Origin: CAUUGB01 sp963544615
Lineage (GTDB): Bacteria; Patescibacteriota; Microgenomatia; UBA1400; PJMF01
NCBI GenBank assembly: GCA_963544615.1
Contig: CAUUGB010000008.1
Span: 1-36,285, forward strand
Length of the DNA stretch: 36,285 nucleotides
Reading direction: 5' to 3'
The notes beneath the pieces were generated by a model. It was not told where the DNA came from. It saw only the letters and a list, made by a program, of their open reading frames with translations, and searched no databases. Positions 8,040 to 16,117 of the stretch are shown here, piece by piece (positions within the stretch are counted from its first letter, which is position 1; every line of letters begins with the position of its first letter). A program made the position numbers and the translations under genes.

Positions 8040-10298
8040 ATGTATCCTAATTATCAACATCAAGCTGATGAGCAAATTCGCGTTGGAGACAAAGTTGTCC
8101 ATATTAATTTAGGTAAATTTGGTGAGCAAACTAGCGCTGATGTGCTAGCTCGCTGCGGTGATAGTGTGGTTAATTGCACGCTCACTATGGGTGGTGAAAG
8201 CAATTTGGGTTATTTCCCCTTGTCAGTTGAGTTTGTAGAAAAGCTTTATGCCGGTGGCATTATTAAAGGTTCGCGTTGGGTCAAGCGTGATGGTCGCCCC
8301 TCTGATGCTTCTGTTTTGAAATCACGGGTGATTGATCGCTCTATTCGCCCTCTTTTCCCTAAAGATTTTATGCGTGAAGTGCAACTGGTCAATACAGTTT
8401 TTTCCTATGATAAAGTTAATCCCGACGACATGATTGGGATGTTAGCGGCTGGGGTGGCTTTAGCCGTGGGAGATATTCCTTTTAATGGCCCAATCGCTGG
8501 AATTCGGGTTGCCTATTTGCCAGCAGATGATAAGTTTATTATCAATCCTACTATCCAAGAGCAAGAGCAATCGCAACTGGATTTAATTGTTTCTGGCGGT
8601 TTGCACTCGATTGTGATGGTGGAGGCAGGAGCAGCTGAAGTACCAGAAGAAATTATGCTGCGAGCTTTGCAAACAGCACAAAATGAATTAACTAGTATTT
8701 GTGAGCAAATTGAAAAGATAGCCGCCAAGTATAAAAAACCCACCGTAGCTTTTGCAGATAAATCGGCACAAAAACAAGCTAAACGAGAATTACTTTTGCC
8801 TTTTTTGCAAAAATTGCCTTTAGCCGAAGTAATTGCCCAAGAAGCTCAGCTGCAAGAAGTAGATTTAAGTAGCCAGTTTGAGGAAATTTTATCTCAGGAA
8901 GAAGTAGCGGCTGCAGAAATTAGTAGTAGCGATCTTAAAGAAATTTGGCATGATTTGCAGGCGGAAAAAATTCGGGCTGATATTTTGCAGCGTGGTGTTC
9001 GCGCCGATGGCCGCACTCCCACTGAAATTAGACCTATTAGTTGTGAGGTAGATTTATTCCCTCGCACTCATGGTAGTGCCATGTTTAAGCGGGGAGCCAC
9101 TCAGGCAGTGACAGTTACTACTCTGGGTTCTCCTTCTTTAGGACAAATGATTGAGGATATGGGTGGTGAAGACGTGCGCCATTACATGCACTTTTACATC
9201 ATGCCACCATATGCTTCTGGTGAAACTGGTAGAATTGGCTTTCCCAAGCGCCGCGAGGTGGGGCACGGAGCTTTAGCAGAGCGTGCTTTGTTGCCAGTTA
9301 TTCCCGATCAAGAGGATTTCCCTTACACTATTCATGTAGTTTCAGAAATCTTAAGTTCTAATGGCAGCACTTCGCAGGCCAGCGTGTGCGGGAGTACCCT
9401 CTCACTGATGGCAGCCGGGGTGCCAATTAAGCGCCCTGTGGCAGGGATTGCTATGGGTTTGATTACTGATGGCGATAAATATCAAGTGCTCTCCGATATT
9501 AAAGACGTAGAGGATCATTGTGGTGATATGGATTTTAAGGTAGCTGGCACTCAGTATGGTATTACTGCCTTGCAAATGGATATTAAAATCAGTGGGATTA
9601 GCTTGGAGATTTTAACTAAAGCGCTCGAGCAAGCTCGCGTAGGCCGTCTAGAGATTTTAGATAAAATGTTGGCTGTATTGCCTGAGCCTAGAGCACAGTT
9701 ATCGCCTTATGCTCCCAAAATTGTTCAGCTGACCATTAGTGCCGATAGAATTGGTGAGCTGATTGGACCTGGGGGTAAAAATATTAAGCGCCTGATTGAG
9801 TTGTCCGGTGCTGATATTGATGTAGAAGAGAATGAAGACAAAGGCATTGGGGAAATTAATATCAGCTCCAGTGACAGTAGCGCAATTGATAAGGCTCGAG
9901 AAATGATTACCTCAATGATGAAAGAAGATGTGGTTGGGGATGAGTATGATGGTGAGGTGGTGCGAATTGAAAACTATGGTGCTTTTGTGAAATATGGTTT
10001 CGGCAAAGAGGGCTTAGTCCATGTTTCTGCGATGTCAACTGAGTATTTAGATGATCCCCATAAGTTGGTGCAGTTGGGAGACACGGTACATGTGCGCATT
10101 AGTGAGATTCAAGCTGATGGTAAAGTTAAGTTGTCAATGCTCAGCCGAGAGCAAGAGGAGCAAAGCCGGGGTAATCGCGCCAATCGCCCCGAGTTTAGAG
10201 GTGGTAGACGTTTTGATTCCAATCGAGGCAGCCGAAGTAATTTTAAGCCACGTCGAGGCAGCTTTGGTTCTAGCCGTGGTCCTAGAAGTGCCAATTAA
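8040..10298 (+). CDS. pnp: Polyribonucleotide nucleotidyltransferase (PNPase)
   Basis: A 752-residue phosphorolytic 3'-5' exoribonuclease for mRNA decay. It has two RNase PH domains flanking a helical linker (second one with GSTSQASVCGSTLSLMAAG and the catalytic-site region DVEDHCGDMDFKVAGT), a KH domain with GPGGKNIK (residue ~578), and an S1 domain (EYDGEVVRIENYGAFVKYGFGKEGLVHVS, ~633-705). It ends in an Arg/Gly/Ser-rich tail (RGGRRFDSNRGSRSNF...) of about 45 residues that probably adds RNA binding. ATG 8040 is chosen over TTG 8025 because family N-termini begin near this point; neither has a strong Shine-Dalgarno. A terminator follows at 10321. Confidence 0.97.
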   Translation: MYPNYQHQADEQIRVGDKVVHINLGKFGEQTSADVLARCGDSVVNCTLTMGGESNLGYFPLSVEFVEKLYAGGIIKGSRWVKRDGRPSDASVLKSRVIDRSIRPLFPKDFMREVQLVNTVFSYDKVNPDDMIGMLAAGVALAVGDIPFNGPIAGIRVAYLPADDKFIINPTIQEQEQSQLDLIVSGGLHSIVMVEAGAAEVPEEIMLRALQTAQNELTSICEQIEKIAAKYKKPTVAFADKSAQKQAKRELLLPFLQKLPLAEVIAQEAQLQEVDLSSQFEEILSQEEVAAAEISSSDLKEIWHDLQAEKIRADILQRGVRADGRTPTEIRPISCEVDLFPRTHGSAMFKRGATQAVTVTTLGSPSLGQMIEDMGGEDVRHYMHFYIMPPYASGETGRIGFPKRREVGHGALAERALLPVIPDQEDFPYTIHVVSEILSSNGSTSQASVCGSTLSLMAAGVPIKRPVAGIAMGLITDGDKYQVLSDIKDVEDHCGDMDFKVAGTQYGITALQMDIKISGISLEILTKALEQARVGRLEILDKMLAVLPEPRAQLSPYAPKIVQLTISADRIGELIGPGGKNIKRLIELSGADIDVEENEDKGIGEINISSSDSSAIDKAREMITSMMKEDVVGDEYDGEVVRIENYGAFVKYGFGKEGLVHVSAMSTEYLDDPHKLVQLGDTVHVRISEIQADGKVKLSMLSREQEEQSRGNRANRPEFRGGRRFDSNRGSRSNFKPRRGSFGSSRGPRSAN

Positions 10299-10320
10299 TT
10301 GTTGATGAGGTAAGATAAAT

Positions 10321-10347
10321 AAAAACCCGCTGCAGGCGGGTTTTTTT
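10321..10347. terminator. Bidirectional terminator between pnp and tmRNA
   Basis: Hairpin arms CCCGC (10326-10330) and GCGGG (10336-10340) are flanked by A5 on the left and T7 on the right. It can terminate both pnp (+) and the tmRNA (-), which converge here. Confidence 0.85.
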
Positions 10348-10348
10348 G

Positions 10349-10751
10349 TGGAGATGAAGGGATTGAACCCTTGTCTGTAAAGCAAACTATTCTCACCCTC
10401 TACCACAACTAGTTAACTTTTATAGATGAGTATGTAGCGAGTTAACCAACTGTCATACCCCTTGAGGTGAAAATAAACTGCATTTAAGCTCACCACCCTT
10501 AAAGCAGTGATTGACTCAGTTTTCGCCTGAGCTAAGCCATCAATCGCAACTTTGGCTCAAACGCCAATTAAGCTACCAAAGCGTAGTTAACTGGAGCGAT
10601 TGCATTTGCCAAGGCACCAGCGGTGTCCAAGATTTTGCTTTTCGCTTTGCTGACGAATTTATCGGCAGTTAATGTTTGAGAAAATTTTACGTTGTTTCTC
10701 TAAACGTTGTGGCCAGAAAAAATGTTTGTTTACGTCAAAACTCACATCCCC
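10349..10751 (-). ncRNA. ssrA: Transfer-messenger RNA (tmRNA)
   Basis: About 403 nt, rescuing stalled ribosomes by adding a degradation tag. The 5' end GGGGATG (10751-10745) pairs fully (one G-U) with 3' CATCTCC (10356-10350), forming the tRNA-like acceptor stem, and the T-arm shows GGTTCAATCC. The 5' part has the typical GTTTTGACG segment. CCA is not encoded (ACA follows the stem). The tag frame ends APVNYALVA-stop, with TAA at 10570-10568; the E. coli tag ends YALAA. The frame can be read back 32 codons to a GCC at 10666, but the resume codon cannot be fixed by eye, so tag length is uncertain. An extended -10 lies upstream. Confidence 0.93.
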
Positions 10752-10771
10752 AGTTAAAGAACTTGAGGTTG

Positions 10772-10780
10772 ATTATATCA
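10772..10780 (-). promoter_or_regulatory. tmRNA promoter, extended -10
   Basis: Minus-strand TGATATAAT (10780-10772) starts transcription near 10765, about 14 nt before the mature 5' end, as expected for an RNase P-processed precursor. It overlaps the gap just after the pilin-like gene stop. Confidence 0.6.
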
Positions 10781-10784
10781 CAGT

Positions 10785-11303
10785 TTAATTTTTAGTCATT
10801 CCTGGTAATTGGAGAATTTGCATCCCAATGATTTGTAGCAGGGTGACCGAAAAAACTAAAAATAGCAAGGCGACAATGGCATTGATAATTCTACTGCGAG
10901 CTTTTTCTACCGCACCGGGATTACCACTGGAAGTAATTAAACCAAAAGCACCCATTAAAATTTGGATTAAAATAAAAATTCCTCCAAATCCTAAAGCAAT
11001 TCTAAACACCTGCTGTGCTGCTTTCTCTGGTTTGGTGCTAAGACAACCTATCGCTGTCCACATTCCTTCGGGGGGATCACCTTGCATGCATTGCCTGCAT
11101 ACGCCTGCTGCTTTGCCAGCAGAATCGCAAATTTTTTTTGCTCCTGGAGCAGGACCAGGATTAGGACCTGGATTGGGACCAGAATTTGGCAGAGGACTAA
11201 GAGGTTGAGGTTGAGCCAAAGCATTTTGTGGGCAGCATAAAGCTATGCCAAAAGCACCCACCAAAGCAATTAAAACAAAGCGCCGCCATTTAAAGTGCAT
11301 CAT
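10785..11303 (-). CDS. Pilin-like (VirB2/T4SS-type) membrane protein
   Basis: A 172-residue exported membrane protein. From ATG 11303, 4 nt after the tatD stop, it has a signal peptide (KWRRFVLIALVGAFGIALCC...ALA), a Pro/Gly/Asn-rich linker (NPGPNPGP), a Cys-containing segment (CRQCMQG, AIGCL), and two transmembrane helices. The helices are separated by a basic turn, ITSSGNPGAVEKARSRI. This two-helix pattern with GNP...KAR matches the T4SS_pilin/TrbC-VirB2-like proteins common in CPR genomes. No conjugation machinery is visible nearby, so it may serve surface appendages or an unlinked system. It is the third gene of the metG-tatD operon. Confidence 0.7.
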   Translation of the reverse strand: MMHFKWRRFVLIALVGAFGIALCCPQNALAQPQPLSPLPNSGPNPGPNPGPAPGAKKICDSAGKAAGVCRQCMQGDPPEGMWTAIGCLSTKPEKAAQQVFRIALGFGGIFILIQILMGAFGLITSSGNPGAVEKARSRIINAIVALLFLVFSVTLLQIIGMQILQLPGMTKN

Positions 11304-11307
11304 CTCA

Positions 11308-12150
11308 TTATATCTCAACTTCCTCAAAAAGGGAGCAACTGTTTTGATAAATTTGCTCTAAATCTGCTCCTAAGCTGGCCGCTAGCTTACCGGTGTGAGC
11401 TAAAAAAGCTGGTTGACAAATTTGTCCTCGCATGGGTTCAGGGCTTAAAAAAGGAGCGTCGGTTTCCAAAAGTAATTTTTCTGCTGGCACTTGGGAAAAC
11501 AATTCCCGCAGCGCGGGAGCGTTTTTGAAAGTGAGATTACCGGCAAAACTAATGTATGAGTGTGGCATGGCTAAAACTTGCTGTAAATACCACTTTTCTC
11601 CCGAAAAGCAATGCCAAATTAATTTGGCATTAGGTACCAGTGAGTTGATTTGCTGGCAAGTGAGCTGATAGGCATTATCACTTTGTTGCCGACAGTTACT
11701 GTCGCGCACATGCAACACAATTGGGAGTGCTAATTCTTGAGCGAGGTGCAATTGTAGTTTTAAAAGTTTTATTTGCCTCTCAAGTAGATGAGGAAAAATG
11801 GGACTGCTTTTGTCAATTTGGAAAAAATCTAAACCACACTCACCAATAGCACTTAAAATGGGGCGATTTTTTTTCACTAATTCGCTCCACTGATAACAAA
11901 TTTTGCCTAATTCACTCTCGCTGATAAGTTGGTTGTTTTGATAAACAATATTTGGGTGCAACCCTAAACTCAAGAGAAAAAAATTTGCCGCAGCTTTTTT
12001 GAGTTGAATGGCATTGCGGCAGGTTTTAAGATCAGTCCCAACTACTAAGGTGTGGGTGATTGCTGCCGCTTGAGCTTGGCTTTGGTAAGCTTGCCAATTA
12101 GTATATAAGGGTGCTAAATTATAGTGAGCGTGAGTGTCAAAAAGTGGCAT
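11308..12150 (-). CDS. tatD: TatD-family metal-dependent deoxyribonuclease
   Basis: A 280-residue TIM-barrel hydrolase of the TatD family, a metal-dependent DNA exonuclease linked to DNA quality control. Metal ligands are visible: DTHAH near the N-terminus, IGECGLDF (Glu), VLHVRD (His), IWHCFSGE (His), and the C-terminal signature ETDAPFLSPEPMRG (Asp). ATG 12150 lies one base after the metG stop, so it is translationally coupled. The metG-tatD adjacency is widely conserved in bacteria. Confidence 0.93.
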   Translation of the reverse strand: MPLFDTHAHYNLAPLYTNWQAYQSQAQAAAITHTLVVGTDLKTCRNAIQLKKAAANFFLLSLGLHPNIVYQNNQLISESELGKICYQWSELVKKNRPILSAIGECGLDFFQIDKSSPIFPHLLERQIKLLKLQLHLAQELALPIVLHVRDSNCRQQSDNAYQLTCQQINSLVPNAKLIWHCFSGEKWYLQQVLAMPHSYISFAGNLTFKNAPALRELFSQVPAEKLLLETDAPFLSPEPMRGQICQPAFLAHTGKLAASLGADLEQIYQNSCSLFEEVEI

Positions 12151-12151
12151 T

Positions 12152-13573
12152 TTATTTTAAGCGAGGGAAAAGTGGTTTTAAGGGAGTAATTTTGCCGCTT
12201 TGAAAGTGACTCCTTAAAGTGGCTGCAGTATCGGGGGCATAAATTTGCAAATCAGTACAAATTTGACTAAAAGCTGCCAAAAGTGGTAGCAAGACGGCCT
12301 TTTTAGCTGCCAATTGAGTGATGAGCCATGGTTTTTGTTGACTTAAAGTTTGGTCTAGCTGGGCAATTTTGTTGACAATAGTTTGCCAGCCACCGTTAGT
12401 TTGATAATTATTTAAAGCTTCTTGAAGTTCTATTGAGAAAGTTTTGCTCTTAGCATAATCACTGCCAGAGCAATTAGCGTCACTAGCTAATTTGGCTAAC
12501 CGACTGGAGAGATTACCTAAACCATTCACCAGCAAGGCAGTATAAGTTTTATCTAGTCTTTGTGCGGTAATGTCCACGTCATCACTAAAAGTTGGCAAGC
12601 TGGCAATGATACATCTGCTGGCGTCTTTACCATAGCGATTAACCAAATCTTGAGGGGCAATCACATTACCCACACTTTTGCTCATTTTTTCGCCATCTAC
12701 AGTAATAAAGCCATTCACTAAAATTTGCTTGGATAAAGGTATCCCAGCGGACAGCAGCATCGCTTGCCACATGGCAGCTTGTTGGCGCAGATTATCTTTG
12801 CCACAAATTTGTACCCCTGGCCAAAAATTTTCCCATGGTTGTTGGGGCTCTGGCCAGTTGAGAGTGGATAGGTAGCTGACTAAAGCGTCAAACCATACGT
12901 ACATTACTTGAGTAGGGTCATCGGGTACGGCTACTCCCCAAGGCATTTTTGCTTTAACTCGGCTAATGCTAAAGTCTTGCAGACCCGCACGAACAAAACT
13001 AATTAGCTCTTTCATTTTGCCCTTGCCAATGACAAAATGAGGATGGCTTTGATAATGCGCTAAAAGCGCAGGAGCATATTTGCTAAAGCGAAAAAAATAA
13101 TTATCTTCTTGGCGCAGCTCTAATTCTTGCTGGGGATGCAGAGGACAGCGTCCGTTGACTAATTCGGAGTCAGTTTTTTCCAGTTCACAACCCACGCAGT
13201 ATTTGGTGGTATATTTTTTTTTGTAAATATCCCCCTTAGCTAAACAACGCCGCCACATGTGTTGAGCCGCACTCAAATGCTTGGTGTCACTGGTGCGAAT
13301 AAAATTATCGACTTTAAGTCCCAAGAGACTGATAAGTTGGCGAAAGGGTTTAACAGCTTGATTGGTGTATGCTTGGGGAGTCAGACTGAGGCTTAAAGCC
13401 TTTTGATAAATTTTTTGCCCATGCTCATCGGTGCCAGTATTAAAAATTACGCTTTTACCCATGCCCCGCTGATAGCGGCAAATAAAATCTCCAGTTAAAA
13501 TTTCCCAAGCAAAACCTAAATGAGGCGTGGCATTCACATAAGGCAGGGTGGTAGTAAAATAAAAATCCGACAC
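12152..13573 (-). CDS. metG: Methionyl-tRNA synthetase, short form
   Basis: A 473-residue class I synthetase charging tRNA-Met. Motifs: TTLPYVNATPHLGFAWE (HIGH-type), a Cys-rich zinc-like segment CVGCELEKTDSELVNGRCPLH (~130-155) and KMSKSVGN. The alpha-helical anticodon-binding domain follows and the protein ends there, without the C-terminal dimerisation/tRNA-binding (EMAP) domain. The start is GTG 13573, giving the family N-terminus SDFYFTTTLPY; a perfect TATAAT lies 6 nt upstream, so the mRNA is probably leaderless. It heads the metG-tatD-pilin operon. Confidence 0.96.
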   Translation of the reverse strand: MSDFYFTTTLPYVNATPHLGFAWEILTGDFICRYQRGMGKSVIFNTGTDEHGQKIYQKALSLSLTPQAYTNQAVKPFRQLISLLGLKVDNFIRTSDTKHLSAAQHMWRRCLAKGDIYKKKYTTKYCVGCELEKTDSELVNGRCPLHPQQELELRQEDNYFFRFSKYAPALLAHYQSHPHFVIGKGKMKELISFVRAGLQDFSISRVKAKMPWGVAVPDDPTQVMYVWFDALVSYLSTLNWPEPQQPWENFWPGVQICGKDNLRQQAAMWQAMLLSAGIPLSKQILVNGFITVDGEKMSKSVGNVIAPQDLVNRYGKDASRCIIASLPTFSDDVDITAQRLDKTYTALLVNGLGNLSSRLAKLASDANCSGSDYAKSKTFSIELQEALNNYQTNGGWQTIVNKIAQLDQTLSQQKPWLITQLAAKKAVLLPLLAAFSQICTDLQIYAPDTAATLRSHFQSGKITPLKPLFPRLK

Positions 13574-13579
13574 CCACTT

Positions 13580-13585
13580 ATTATA
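13580..13585 (-). promoter_or_regulatory. metG -10 box (leaderless layout)
   Basis: Minus-strand TATAAT ending 6 nt before GTG 13573, in the 21-nt gap after the phosphorylase stop. No good -35 hexamer is seen. Confidence 0.5.
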
Positions 13586-13594
13586 CTTTATTTT

Positions 13595-15238
13595 TTAATA
13601 AAGCCGCTCATTATAATCAGTCATCATTCTGCGAGCATCATAACGGCGTGAGGCTTTAATGGCCGCGCGCATTTTTTTTATCCATCCTGGAGGAATACCT
13701 TGAGGATTTCTGGCATAGAATAAGGGTAAAATTTCTTGGTTCATTAAATGAAAAAAACTCTCTCCAGTTTGCGGATAAGCCAGTGGCCAGCCAATTTCGT
13801 TTTTACTCCAATCTATTTCTGCTGCCCAACCGTCAACTGTAGTTAATTGTAACACACCATTGGCAATGCCTTTCATGCCACTGGTGCCACTCGCTTCTTG
13901 ACCGACTTTGGGGGTGTTAAGCCACACATCACTGCCTCGGGTGAGCGCGGCACCAAGTTCCATATTATAATTGGGCACAAATAAAGCGTGATGACGCAGT
14001 TCGCGCGACATATAACCAATTAATTCGCGAATCATTCTTTTGGCAGCTTGATCAAAAATATGAGCTTTACCAGCCACAATTAATTGTACTGGTCTGGCAG
14101 TGGAGAGTAAAATTTTTTGCAATTGTTCAATGTCTTGAAAAATTACCTCTGGCTGTTTATAGGTAACAAATCTCCTTGCCCAAGTAATCACCAAAGCGTC
14201 TTGATTATAATTAAAACCTGTCCGCTCATAAATGAGTTTTTGGGTGACTTTTTTGTTTTCTTGATGATAGCGCCACAAATCTTCGTCGGTTAAATCAGCT
14301 TCTTGAAATCTAGCGTCTACCCAAGTGGGAAAGTGAATGCCGTTGGTGACATTCACCCAGTTATAACGGGGCCAGTTTTTGCGACAAACTTGAAAATGAG
14401 GTTCACTCACACTAGAAGCCTTGCGACAAGTGTTGAGGGCAAATTGGGTTACATCAAAACGATGGTTGCTATCAGTGCCACTGGCGAGCAGTTTTTCTAC
14501 ATCAAGCCCCATTTTACTCGCATAATATTTGCAGTAAGCTTTCATTAAATCTAAATCATAAGTTTGATTGCCGGCTTTAACTACAGTATGATTGGTATAA
14601 ACAATACTCTCTTTAGCTCGTTTGCTCGCTTCTCTAAAAGAAAGACTAGCTAATTCCATATATTGGCGAATGAGTTGCCAATACAAAAAACTGGGTCGCC
14701 CCTCATTAACATGATAAAGCTCGGGAGTGATGCCTAAAGCGTGCAAAGCTTTAACACCCCCAATGCCCAAAATTAATTGTTGTTTGATGATTTCTTCTTG
14801 GGTACCAGCATAAATTGCCCAAGCGAGGCGTCTTTCGTGGGAATGGTTCATCAGATTGTCAGGATCTAAGAGAATTAAATCTACACTCTCGCCAATCTTT
14901 TTTTTCCACAGTTGTAGCCAGACATCAACCTGAGTTAAATGTACTTTCACAAACATCGGTTCCCCATTGCTGTCACGCATTAACTCTAAGCCAAAATCAT
15001 CGGGGTGAAAATTAATGTTTTCCTCTAATTGTTGTCCGTCTGGAGAGATAATTTGTTTGGCTTCTTCTCCTTTGTAAAGTAAACCAATCCCTATCATGTT
15101 AATGCCTAAATCGGCTGCTTCTTTAAGAATGTCGCCAGCTAAAACTCCTAGTCCTCCAGCATAAATGGGCATGCCCGATTCAATGGCAAATTCAGCGCTA
15201 AAATATGCCACCGGTTTTTCTTTGGTAAATAATTTCAT
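13595..15238 (-). CDS. glgP: Alpha-glucan (glycogen) phosphorylase, short form
   Basis: A 547-residue GT35 enzyme releasing glucose-1-phosphate from alpha-1,4-glucans. Recognisable family segments: AYFSAEFAIESGMPIYAGGLGVLAGD at the N-terminus, HVNEGRPSFL, TNHTVVKAG, the phosphorylase core FVPNYNMELGAALTRGSDVWLNTP, and EASGTSGMKG, whose Lys corresponds to the pyridoxal-phosphate lysine. It is shorter than the ~800-residue E. coli enzyme and belongs to the shorter type found in many bacteria and archaea. ATG 15238 sits 6 nt after a TTGACG-17-TACAAT promoter. No glycogen synthase is in the window. Confidence 0.93.
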   Translation of the reverse strand: MKLFTKEKPVAYFSAEFAIESGMPIYAGGLGVLAGDILKEAADLGINMIGIGLLYKGEEAKQIISPDGQQLEENINFHPDDFGLELMRDSNGEPMFVKVHLTQVDVWLQLWKKKIGESVDLILLDPDNLMNHSHERRLAWAIYAGTQEEIIKQQLILGIGGVKALHALGITPELYHVNEGRPSFLYWQLIRQYMELASLSFREASKRAKESIVYTNHTVVKAGNQTYDLDLMKAYCKYYASKMGLDVEKLLASGTDSNHRFDVTQFALNTCRKASSVSEPHFQVCRKNWPRYNWVNVTNGIHFPTWVDARFQEADLTDEDLWRYHQENKKVTQKLIYERTGFNYNQDALVITWARRFVTYKQPEVIFQDIEQLQKILLSTARPVQLIVAGKAHIFDQAAKRMIRELIGYMSRELRHHALFVPNYNMELGAALTRGSDVWLNTPKVGQEASGTSGMKGIANGVLQLTTVDGWAAEIDWSKNEIGWPLAYPQTGESFFHLMNQEILPLFYARNPQGIPPGWIKKMRAAIKASRRYDARRMMTDYNERLY

Positions 15239-15244
15239 ACTGCC

Positions 15245-15273
15245 ATTGTAGAGGAAATTAAAAACAGCGTCAA
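15245..15273 (-). promoter_or_regulatory. glgP promoter, textbook leaderless layout
   Basis: Minus-strand TTGACG (15273-15268), exactly 17 bp, TACAAT (15250-15245), then 6 nt to ATG 15238. The predicted +1 falls on the A of the start codon. Confidence 0.75.
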
Positions 15274-15348
15274 TGCTGTGTATCAGCTCTGAATACGCTC
15301 ACTGAATAAGTTCTGAATAAGTTCACATACATTTGGGAAAATATACGC

Positions 15349-15354
15349 TATAAT
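15349..15354 (+). promoter_or_regulatory. Peroxiredoxin -10 box
   Basis: Perfect TATAAT, 35 nt before ATG 15390, so this gene has an ordinary leader. The -35 region is poor. It diverges from glgP. Confidence 0.45.
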
Positions 15355-15389
15355 AACAAAGGTAATTGAGTATTTTAGAAAGTTAATTT

Positions 15390-16067
15390 ATGTCACCACG
15401 CGATGAAACTCCCAGAGTTAGTTTACCTTTGTTAGGAGATAAGTTTCCCCAAATGGAAGTGATGTCTACTCACGGCACACTCAATCTTCCTCATGATTAT
15501 GCTGGAAGTTGGTGGGTGTTTTTTTCTCATCCGGCAGATTTTACCCCAGTGTGTACCACTGAATTTGTTTCTTTTCAAAAGCATTTAGCACAGTTTAGCC
15601 AACTTAATACTAAGCTAGTTGGTTTTAGTGTTGATCAAGTGTTTTCTCACTTAAAATGGATTGAGTGGATTAAAGAAAAATTTCAGGTAGAAATTGGGTT
15701 TCCGATTGTGGCGGATACGGGAGCAGTGGCAGATAAATTGGGTTTAATTCATCCTGGCAAGGGCACCAACACTGTGAGAGCAGTTTTTGTGGTAGATGAT
15801 AAGGGGGTAGTGCGGACTATTTTGTATTATCCTCAAGAATTGGGGAGAAACATAGCTGAGATTGTGCGGATTGTCAAAGCTTTGCAAATTGCCGATGCTA
15901 AGCAGGTGGCCATGCCAGCTAATTGGCCAGAAAATGAATTATTTGCTGATGAAGTGATTGTGCCGCCAGCCAATACTCAAGAATTGCAACAGCAGCGCCT
16001 CGCTCAAGCTAAAAGTGGCGAAATTACTTGTGTTGATTGGTGGTTGTGTCACAAAAAGCTCCGCTAA
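15390..16067 (+). CDS. Peroxiredoxin, Prx6 type
   Basis: A 225-residue thiol peroxidase reducing H2O2 and alkyl hydroperoxides. The active site HPADFTPVCTTEF has the peroxidatic Cys55 in PxxxTxxC, and a later Arg lies in NTVRAVFVVD. The C-terminal extension contains CVDWWLCHKK, with Cys214 and Cys220, resembling the two C-terminal cysteines of archaeal Prx6-like enzymes (ApTPx type). It therefore probably works by a 2-Cys cycle, although the subfamily is often called 1-Cys. It is monocistronic, ended by a strong terminator. Confidence 0.95.
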   Translation: MSPRDETPRVSLPLLGDKFPQMEVMSTHGTLNLPHDYAGSWWVFFSHPADFTPVCTTEFVSFQKHLAQFSQLNTKLVGFSVDQVFSHLKWIEWIKEKFQVEIGFPIVADTGAVADKLGLIHPGKGTNTVRAVFVVDDKGVVRTILYYPQELGRNIAEIVRIVKALQIADAKQVAMPANWPENELFADEVIVPPANTQELQQQRLAQAKSGEITCVDWWLCHKKLR

Positions 16068-16092
16068 GCTAAAAGAAAAAATTTTTTTATTT

Positions 16093-16117
16093 CCCCAAGT
16101 TTAACTTGGGGATTTTT
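16093..16117. terminator. Terminator after peroxiredoxin
   Basis: Arms CCCCAAGT (16093-16100) and ACTTGGGG (16104-16111) with loop TTA, followed by ATTTTTA. A run of T and A also lies on the left side, so it may terminate the convergent minus-strand gene too. Confidence 0.85.
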
